From positions 1-17,957 of the forward strand of contig CAJWMI010000032.1 of assembly GCA_913043185.1 (NCBI GenBank): 17,957 nucleotides of DNA, written 5' to 3'. This document shows, piece after piece, positions 7,799 through 17,957 of this stretch. Position numbers and translations under genes: made by a program. The first letter of the stretch is position 1. Every line of letters starts with the position of its first letter. Under the pieces are notes generated by a model, which searched no databases, was not told the DNA's origin, and worked only from the letters and a program-made list of their open reading frames with translations. The stretch is from an uncultured Fidelibacterota bacterium (GTDB taxonomy: Bacteria; Marinisomatota; Marinisomatia; Marinisomatales; UBA1611).

Positions 7799-8077
7799 AG
7801 AAATCTAACTCTTTATATTATATTTAATGCTTTGCACATACAATTTTGTGCTACTTACCTCGATTACCTAGAATATAATAACAAAATTATACACGGCAAC
7901 AATAAAATGTATCAAATTATTACATCAAAAATTTTTTATAAATGGTCAGTTGTTTCATTATGTTACACAAAATTCATTGTTAAGAGTAACTATTTGCAGT
8001 GAATAATAAAATTATCATCTACTTCTTTATTTTTATGATATTCATTAAGAGGTAAATAAATTTACTTGGTCATTATT
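7799..8077. promoter_or_regulatory. Divergent intergenic region between pilus and catabolic operons
   Basis: This AT-rich 279-bp spacer must hold both operon promoters. On the minus strand a TTGTAT (7843-7838) and TATAAT (7822-7817), 15 bases apart, could serve the receiver-pilD operon with a very short leader. A second option is TTGCCG with TATATT 16 bases further on. No convincing -35/-10 pair or sigma-54 site was found for the plus-strand operon. A weak inverted repeat, GCACA-N8-TGTGC (7834-7851), is present. AAGAGG at 8047-8052 is the only ribosome-binding-like sequence before the first plus-strand gene. No RNA gene or attachment site was seen. Confidence 0.4.
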
Positions 8078-9080
8078 ATGTCAATATTCTCCATTCTACC
8101 CCCGTCTTTTACAAAATCAGATGCAAAGAAAATTGTTTATGATGTATATGGTTTAATCGTAAAAGTAAAAATCCTTGACAGCGATCGAGATCAGAATTTC
8201 TATATAGAGAATAAGGAAAATAAGTTTGTATTAAAAATCTATAACCCGAAAGAGTCTATCGATATAATAAATATGCAGACAAATGTATTACATCATTTTC
8301 AGGGAATTAATTCTGACTTAGTTGAGGCTCCTAGAATCATAAATACGCTTGATGGAGAAAAAATAGGCAACTTAAAAAGAAATAATACAGAATATGTTTT
8401 ACGTTTGGTATCTTATGTAAATGGGACTCAGTTAAAAGACATTGATGAAAAAAGCATTTCCTACTATCAGTTGGGTACATTTATTGGCAACCTTACTAAG
8501 ATTTTAGAATCATTTTCAGATCCTTATGCAAAAAGGATATTCCCTTGGGATATAGATAACATTGATTTTCTTAGAAAACATTCCAAATTATTTAAAGGGG
8601 AAAAAGAGGAAAAAATAATATCCCACTTTATCAAAGAATTTGAGAAAAATATTTTGCCCAAAAAAAATTTGTTAAGAAAAAGTATAATACATAATGATTG
8701 TAATGATCATAACATAATTGTAAATAATAATAACGAAATATATGGCATAATTGATTTTGGAGACATGGTCTACACCTATGCTGCCGCAGAGCCGGCTGTG
8801 TGTATTGCTTATGCTGTTTTAGGCAAGAGTGCTCCGCTTTCGATTGCAGCCGATATAATCAAGGGTTTTTGTTTTTCGAGTTATTTATCGCTCGAAGAAA
8901 TAAAAGCCATTATCTATCTTGTCTGTATCCGCCTTTGTATTTCTGTGACAATGGCAAAATATAGAAGTGAAATATTTCCTGAGAATAAATATCTCATGGT
9001 ATCTAATATCAAGGCATGGGAATTCTTATATTTTATGTATCAAGAAAACCTAGATATCTGGTCAAAAAGATTGGTCCAAT

Positions 9081-9094
<14 letters not shown>
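8078..9094 (+). CDS. APH-fold kinase, probable hydroxylysine kinase (HYKK/AGPHD1-like)
   Basis: From the ATG at 8078 the protein is 338 residues; a TTG at 8066 is an alternative that sits closer to AAGAGG (13 bases). The aminoglycoside-phosphotransferase fold is clear: the N-terminal lobe has SDRDQNFYIE (nucleotide loop) and KFVLKIYNP (Lys), the catalytic loop is HNDCNDHN with Asp207, and IDFGD supplies the metal-binding Asp226. The N-terminal lobe and the C-terminal helical half (AEPAVCIAYAVLGKSAP onward) match the AGPHD1/hydroxylysine kinase group as I remember it, which phosphorylates 5-hydroxy-L-lysine with GTP. The last 14 bases overlap the next gene, a phospho-lyase-type PLP enzyme; this pairing is the biochemical partnership known for hydroxylysine in animals. 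Ethanolamine or another amino alcohol remains possible. The gene is more AT-rich than its neighbours. Confidence 0.72.
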
Positions 9095-13564
<4,470 letters not shown>

Positions 13565-13581
13565 TAAGACAAGGAATCCTT

Positions 13582-15177
13582 ATGAATACAATTTCAATCG
13601 TTTCATTTATTATTGCCACAGCATCTGTGGCTTTCTTTACATATATAATTGTTTCAAGGATGAAAAAGTCCGACAGTGCCACAGAGGAATATTTTACAGG
13701 AGGACGAGCGCTTGCGTGGCCAGTAGTCGCGGGATCATTATTATTAACAAACCTATCAACTGAACAGCTGGTAGGATTAAATGGTGACGTTTTCGGTGAT
13801 AAGGCTTTGGTGGGCATAGCATGGGAAGCATTGGCCGCATTTGCTATGATTGCAACAGCTTTATTATTTTTGCCAACATACCTAGCTAGCGGCTTTACAA
13901 CAACCCCAGCATTTTTAGAAAAAAGATTTGATAAGATGACTAGGAGTATGGTATCCGGGTTATTTTTGTTTGGATATGTTACGGTTTTACTTCCTGTTGT
14001 CCTTTACACCGGTTCTCTAGCACTTATCACAATGTTTGACCTTGATATTTCTATCTGGCTAGTAGCCGCGGTTATTGGTGTGCTAGGTAGTTCATATGCA
14101 ATTTTTGGAGGGCTAAAGTCAGTCGCAGTCAGCGATACATTAAACGGAGTTGGCCTGCTTATTGGAGGCTTGGCCATACCAATTTTAGCACTGATGTCAT
14201 TGGGAGGGGGTTCTTTTTTTGAGGGGATCTCAATTTTGGGCACAGATAAACCAGAATATTTGAGAGTACTCACTCAGAATAATTTAGAGGGGAAGCCGGT
14301 AACGGTCCCATGGCCTACATTATTAACAGGAATGATGTTCATTCAAATTTTTTATTGGTCTACGAACCAGGTTATTGTACAAAGGGCAATGGCCGCAAAA
14401 AGTTTAGCAGAAGGTCAAAAAGGTGTTTTGTTTGCCTCAGCCATGAAACTGGTTGGGCCGATCATGCTCTGTCTCCCAGGGATTATTGCTTTACACATGC
14501 CAGACCTAGTTATTGAAAAGCAGGACCAGGTTTATGGTGCAGTAGTTAGGCATGTCCTCCCTGACTGGTCACTCGGACTTTTTGCTGCTGTTTTGATGGG
14601 ATCGATTCTGAGTTCATTTAATAGCGCTTTAAATAGTGCGTCTACATTATTCTCATTGCAATTTTATAAGGGATATATCAATCAGAACGCCTCTGACCAG
14701 GAAGTGGTATCAACAGGAAGGAGCTTTGGCATTGGGTTAGCGCTGGCATCAATAATTATTGCACCTTTATTATCACAGCTAGACTCAATATTTCAATACC
14801 TACAAAAGGTTAACGGTATATACAGCGTGCCGATCATTGCTATATTTTTATTAGGTATTCTCACGAAGCACATACCTGCAATTGGCGCAAAAATTGGCAT
14901 GGCGGTTGGTTTTATATCTTATGCCTATTTTGTTTTTTTCCCGATAGAAAATTTTCATTGGCTTCATATGTATTTCATTAGTTTTACATGGTCCATTATG
15001 GTAATGCTATTGATTGGATATTTAAAACCGAAGACTGATGAGGAAATAAAAGAAAGTGACAAACGTGATCCGGCACCTGTAGATATGACTCCTTGGGTAA
15101 AAGCGAAAGAGGCATCTATTGCTATAGTTGGTTCAACGGTTGCGATCTATTTTTTCCTGACCTGGGCAGCATCATAA
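13582..15177 (+). CDS. Sodium/sugar symporter, SGLT-type SSS family
   Basis: This 531-residue protein has about 14 hydrophobic segments. It belongs to the SGLT branch of the sodium:solute symporter family. Positions that bind galactose in Vibrio vSGLT appear conserved by eye: Asn57 and Gln62 in TNLSTEQ, Glu82 in AWEAL, Asn262 in YWSTNQVIVQR, Lys289 in AMKLVG, and Gln405/Gln408 in FQYLQK. This favours a hexose such as galactose over an amino acid. AAGGA lies 6 bases before the ATG, 17 bases after the beta-galactosidase stop, so the two are probably co-translated from one message; release of galactose by that enzyme followed by uptake here is a coherent pair. Uptake of a whole galactoside is an alternative. 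The residue matches are from memory, not from an alignment. Confidence 0.85.
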   Translation: MNTISIVSFIIATASVAFFTYIIVSRMKKSDSATEEYFTGGRALAWPVVAGSLLLTNLSTEQLVGLNGDVFGDKALVGIAWEALAAFAMIATALLFLPTYLASGFTTTPAFLEKRFDKMTRSMVSGLFLFGYVTVLLPVVLYTGSLALITMFDLDISIWLVAAVIGVLGSSYAIFGGLKSVAVSDTLNGVGLLIGGLAIPILALMSLGGGSFFEGISILGTDKPEYLRVLTQNNLEGKPVTVPWPTLLTGMMFIQIFYWSTNQVIVQRAMAAKSLAEGQKGVLFASAMKLVGPIMLCLPGIIALHMPDLVIEKQDQVYGAVVRHVLPDWSLGLFAAVLMGSILSSFNSALNSASTLFSLQFYKGYINQNASDQEVVSTGRSFGIGLALASIIIAPLLSQLDSIFQYLQKVNGIYSVPIIAIFLLGILTKHIPAIGAKIGMAVGFISYAYFVFFPIENFHWLHMYFISFTWSIMVMLLIGYLKPKTDEEIKESDKRDPAPVDMTPWVKAKEASIAIVGSTVAIYFFLTWAAS

Positions 15178-15192
15178 AATTTTAATATTATT

Positions 15193-16236
15193 ATGAAGAA
15201 CGTTTCCAAGTTATTAGAGTGGAGACCTCCTGTCGAATGGTTAGAAATTAAAACAATAGATGTGCACACCGGTGGTGAACCACTTAGGATTATAATCGAT
15301 GGATACCCCACATTATCTGGGAACACGATCTTAGAAAAGCGAAGATATGCAAAAGAAAATTTTGACTTTATCCGAAAAGCATTAATGCTTGAACCACGCG
15401 GTCATGCAGATATGTATGGTGTAATAATCACAGAGCCTGAGACAGATGAAGCTGATTTTGGAGTTATTTTTATGCATAACGATGGCTACTCTACTGGGTG
15501 TGGACATGCAGTGATAGGGGTTACAAAAACATTCGTTGAAACAGGTTTGATCAAGCCGATTGAGCCTGAGACAATGATCAGAATGGACGTTCCATCTGGT
15601 CATATCAAAGCATTTGCTCAGGTGGAGAATGGTAATGTTATATCTTCAAGGTTTATTAACGTGCCATCTTTTGTTGAACTTTTAGATGCAGAAATAGAGG
15701 TTCCTGACTATGGAATAATAAAGTATGATCTTGCTTTTGGGGGTGCATACTATGCTATAGTAAGTACAAGTGATTTAGGTTTAGAATTTGAGCCTAAGTA
15801 TGTTAATGAGATTATTAATTTTGGAATGTCTATAAAACGTGCCATAATTGAAAAGGTAGAGATTATGCACCCTACTGAACCTGAAATGAATTTTCTGTAT
15901 GGAACGATATTTACTTCTAAGCCAAAAAATCAAAATAATCATAGTAGAAATATTTGTGTATTTGCCAATGGAGAGGTTGACAGAAGCCCAACCGGAACTG
16001 GTGTCAGTGCTAGGGCTGCGGTTCATTATGCGCGTAAAGAAATTAATTTAGGCGACCCAATTACGATTGAAAGTATTATAGGTTCGACATTTACAGTTAG
16101 CGTTCTTGAGGAAACAAAATTAGGTGAGAAAGATGCAGTTATCCCTCAGGTCTTAGGTACTGCTAATATTATAGGAATGAATACTTTCTGGATTGATCCA
16201 TTGGATGAAAAAGGTCAAGGTTTTATAATAAGGTAA
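15193..16236 (+). CDS. Trans-3-hydroxy-L-proline dehydratase (proline racemase superfamily)
   Basis: This 347-residue member of the proline racemase superfamily has HTGGEPLR near the N-terminus. The first catalytic residue is Cys103 in STGCGHA. The second catalytic position, Cys in racemases and 4-hydroxyproline epimerases (DRSPCGTG), is Thr267 here in DRSPTGTG. The Cys/Thr pair is the signature of L3HYPDH-type enzymes, which dehydrate trans-3-hydroxy-L-proline to pyrroline-2-carboxylate without racemising proline. That product would need a ketimine reductase to reach proline; none is in the window. 3-Hydroxyproline is a collagen modification, especially of basement-membrane collagen, which links this gene to the hydroxylysine genes upstream. 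No ribosome-binding sequence is evident in the 15-bp gap. The activity call is strong on active-site grounds but untested. Confidence 0.83.
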   Translation: MKNVSKLLEWRPPVEWLEIKTIDVHTGGEPLRIIIDGYPTLSGNTILEKRRYAKENFDFIRKALMLEPRGHADMYGVIITEPETDEADFGVIFMHNDGYSTGCGHAVIGVTKTFVETGLIKPIEPETMIRMDVPSGHIKAFAQVENGNVISSRFINVPSFVELLDAEIEVPDYGIIKYDLAFGGAYYAIVSTSDLGLEFEPKYVNEIINFGMSIKRAIIEKVEIMHPTEPEMNFLYGTIFTSKPKNQNNHSRNICVFANGEVDRSPTGTGVSARAAVHYARKEINLGDPITIESIIGSTFTVSVLEETKLGEKDAVIPQVLGTANIIGMNTFWIDPLDEKGQGFIIR

Positions 16237-16243
16237 ATCTATT

Positions 16244-17608
16244 ATGGCAAAAAAAATAAACCGCAGGAACTTTCTTAAATCATCGGCTTTAGTTGGAGCA
16301 TCTACTGCATTATTCTCATCAAAAGCAATAGGATCAATCAGCGATGATAAAAAACTAAGATTAGGAGTTATAGGTACCGGACTTCGTGGCCAGGGGATGA
16401 TCTATTTATCTCTACTAAGAAAAGATGTTGATATTAGAGCGATCTGTGATATTGACCCGGAGATGATTAACAAAACACTAAATATTATAAAAAAAGGAGA
16501 AGGGCCTCCTCCTGATGTATATAAAAATGGAGAAAATGATTTTTTGAATCTTGTGAAAAGAGATGATATAGATGCTGTATATATTGCCACTCCATGGGAG
16601 TGGCACCATCCTATGGCAATAGCGGCAATGCAAGAAGGTAAGCACGTAGGTACGGAGTGTCCGGCTGCTTTAACCGTTTCAGATCTTTGGGATCTCGTTA
16701 ATACTAGTGAACGTGTAAATAGACATTGTATATTGATGGAAAATGTTTGCTACCGCCGTGATGTGATGGCTGTATTGAATATGGTTCGTAAAGGAGTATT
16801 CGGAGAGATTCTTCATTGTCAAGGGGGCTATCAACATGATTTGCGAGATGTAAAATTCAATAATGGAAAACAGCCCTATGGTGGCGGACTAGAGTTTAAT
16901 GAAAAAGGGTATAGCGAATCAAAATGGAGAACCCAGCATTCTATAGATAGAAACGGTGACCTGTATCCTACTCATGGTATTGGTCCCATTAATACAATGT
17001 TAGATATAAACAGGGGAAACCGTTTTGTTCATCTAACATCAACCGCATCACAATCCAGAGGCCTAAATAAACATATTGTTGATCAGGGAGGTGCAAACCA
17101 TCCGCATTCCAAAATAAAATTTAAGTTAGGAGATATTGTTACCACTGTTATTAAGTGCTCAAATGGTCAAACTGTAGTCCTGAGTCATGATACAAGTTCT
17201 CCGCGTCCATATAGTTTGAATTTTCGTGTACAAGGTACAGAAGGAATCTGGATGGTAGATAACAATTCAATATATATTCAGGGTATTAGTAAGGATGAAC
17301 ATCGTTGGGAGGCTGATGAAGAATACCTACAAAAGTATGACCATCCACTTTGGCAGCGGTTTGAAAAACAAGCCGCTGGCTCGGGCCATGGGGGCATGGA
17401 TTTTTTTACTTTAAATGCCTTTGTCGAGCCGCTGAAGCGGGGACTGAGGCCTCCTCTTGATGTGTATGATGCGGCAAGTATGAGCGTTATAAGTCCGTTA
17501 TCAGAAAAATCGATACGGCTTGGCAGCGCGCCCGTAAAGTTTCCTGATTTTACTCGAGGTAAATGGGAAACCAATAAACCAATTTTCGGTTTAAACCAAG
17601 AGTACTAA
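16244..17608 (+). CDS. Tat-exported GH109-like glycosidase (Gfo/Idh/MocA fold)
   Basis: This 454-residue protein begins with a twin-arginine signal (KINRRNFLKSSALVG, about residues 4-18) followed by a hydrophobic run, so it is probably folded with NAD in the cytoplasm and exported. Next is a Rossmann domain with GVIGTGLRGQG binding NAD(H). The C-terminal domain carries GH109 features: Glu138 in GTECPAAL, the MENVCYRRD segment, Tyr196-x-His198 in YQHDLR, and Tyr241...His244 in LYPTHGIGP, at the spacing of the alpha-N-acetylgalactosaminidase active site. GH109 enzymes cleave by transient oxidation at C3, and many marine members have unknown specificity. Here it may act on a galactoside or on the glucosyl-alpha-1,2-galactose of collagen; that is speculation. 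AAGG lies about 10 bases before the ATG, and the gap to the previous stop is 7 bases. Confidence 0.82.
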   Translation: MAKKINRRNFLKSSALVGASTALFSSKAIGSISDDKKLRLGVIGTGLRGQGMIYLSLLRKDVDIRAICDIDPEMINKTLNIIKKGEGPPPDVYKNGENDFLNLVKRDDIDAVYIATPWEWHHPMAIAAMQEGKHVGTECPAALTVSDLWDLVNTSERVNRHCILMENVCYRRDVMAVLNMVRKGVFGEILHCQGGYQHDLRDVKFNNGKQPYGGGLEFNEKGYSESKWRTQHSIDRNGDLYPTHGIGPINTMLDINRGNRFVHLTSTASQSRGLNKHIVDQGGANHPHSKIKFKLGDIVTTVIKCSNGQTVVLSHDTSSPRPYSLNFRVQGTEGIWMVDNNSIYIQGISKDEHRWEADEEYLQKYDHPLWQRFEKQAAGSGHGGMDFFTLNAFVEPLKRGLRPPLDVYDAASMSVISPLSEKSIRLGSAPVKFPDFTRGKWETNKPIFGLNQEY

Positions 17609-17611
17609 TAA

Positions 17612-17957
17612 ATGAATCTTTCCCAGCTCGATTGGGCAGTTATTGGTTTTTATTTTCTTTTTTCAATTATTATAGGAGTGTTGGGTGCAAAAAAGGCAGG
17701 CAAAGATGCCCGATCCTTTTTTTTAGCTAGTGGAGATATGCCTTGGTGGTTGCTTGGTGTGTCTATGGTCGCGACCACATTCTCAACAGACACGCCTAAT
17801 CTTGTTACTGACTTGGTTCGTCAAAAAGGAGTAAGTGGTAACTGGGTATGGTGGGCTTTTCTTTTGACAGGTATGTTGACAGTATTTGTTTATGCTAAGC
17901 TTTGGCACCGGTCTGGAGTTTTAACTGATGTTGAGTTTTATGAGCTAAGGTATGGTG
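17612..17957 (+). CDS. Sodium:solute symporter, N-terminal part (cut by window edge)
   Basis: An open frame starts with ATG 3 bases after the GH109-like stop and runs to the window end without a stop (115 codons). The visible part has a first membrane segment (about residues 8-26), the KKAGKDARSFFLASGDMPWW region typical after TM1 of sodium:solute symporters, then GVSMVATTFSTDTPN forming the unwound first core helix, and a Trp-rich third segment. It belongs to a different branch from the SGLT-like gene at 13582, so the operon probably encodes two transporters with distinct cargo. Its cargo could be an amino acid such as hydroxylysine or hydroxyproline, or a sugar; the visible part does not decide. 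Confidence 0.82.
   Translation, partial: MNLSQLDWAVIGFYFLFSIIIGVLGAKKAGKDARSFFLASGDMPWWLLGVSMVATTFSTDTPNLVTDLVRQKGVSGNWVWWAFLLTGMLTVFVYAKLWHRSGVLTDVEFYELRYG

Noticed and set aside
13571..13581. AAGGAATCCTT inverted repeat covering the symporter ribosome-binding site
   Set aside because: The arms are 5 bp with a single-base loop, too tight to fold as a hairpin; it is probably chance.
15193..16236. Proline racemase or 4-hydroxyproline epimerase
   Set aside because: Both need Cys at the second catalytic position; this protein has Thr267.

Overview
The window is AT-rich (under about 40 % GC by eye) and gene-dense. It looks like a Gram-negative, probably marine, heterotroph. Evidence for this: a type IV pilus assembly locus, a sigma-54 activator, a Tat-exported GH109-like protein, a membrane-tethered GH2 enzyme and two sodium:solute symporters. 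The protein style would fit an FCB-group or Neomarinimicrobiota-like lineage, but nothing here fixes the taxonomy.

Left part, minus strand (1-7798). A tightly packed operon reads leftward: a small receiver protein, prepilin peptidase (pilD), the pilus motor ATPase (pilB), a sigma-54 activator with an N-terminal receiver, and the platform protein (pilC). Next come a separately expressed Mrr-type restriction endonuclease and a lone prepilin-like gene closed by a strong terminator. Beyond that terminator, within the first 50 bases, lies a near-perfect sigma-54 promoter pointing left out of the window. A 17-bp palindrome sits about 120 bp upstream of it, where an activator binding site would be expected. 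Both receiver domains lack Asp at the usual phosphorylation position.

Right part, plus strand (8078-17957, running off the edge). Seven closely spaced genes form one probable operon: an APH-fold kinase of the hydroxylysine kinase type, a class III PLP enzyme of the AGXT2L1/AGXT2L2 phospho-lyase type, a GH2 beta-galactosidase with an N-terminal membrane anchor, an SGLT-type sodium/sugar symporter, a proline racemase-superfamily enzyme with the Cys/Thr pair of trans-3-hydroxy-L-proline dehydratase, a Tat-targeted GH109-like NAD-dependent glycosidase/oxidoreductase, and the start of a second sodium:solute symporter.

The most interesting reading is that this operon salvages the modified building blocks peculiar to collagen: 5-hydroxylysine, its O-linked beta-galactose (with or without glucose), and 3-hydroxyproline. 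In that model the periplasmic GH2 enzyme, perhaps with the GH109-like protein, strips the sugar. The symporters import sugar and amino acids. The kinase/phospho-lyase pair turns hydroxylysine into aminoadipate semialdehyde, and the dehydratase sends 3-hydroxyproline toward proline. The individual family calls are well supported; the joint function is inference.
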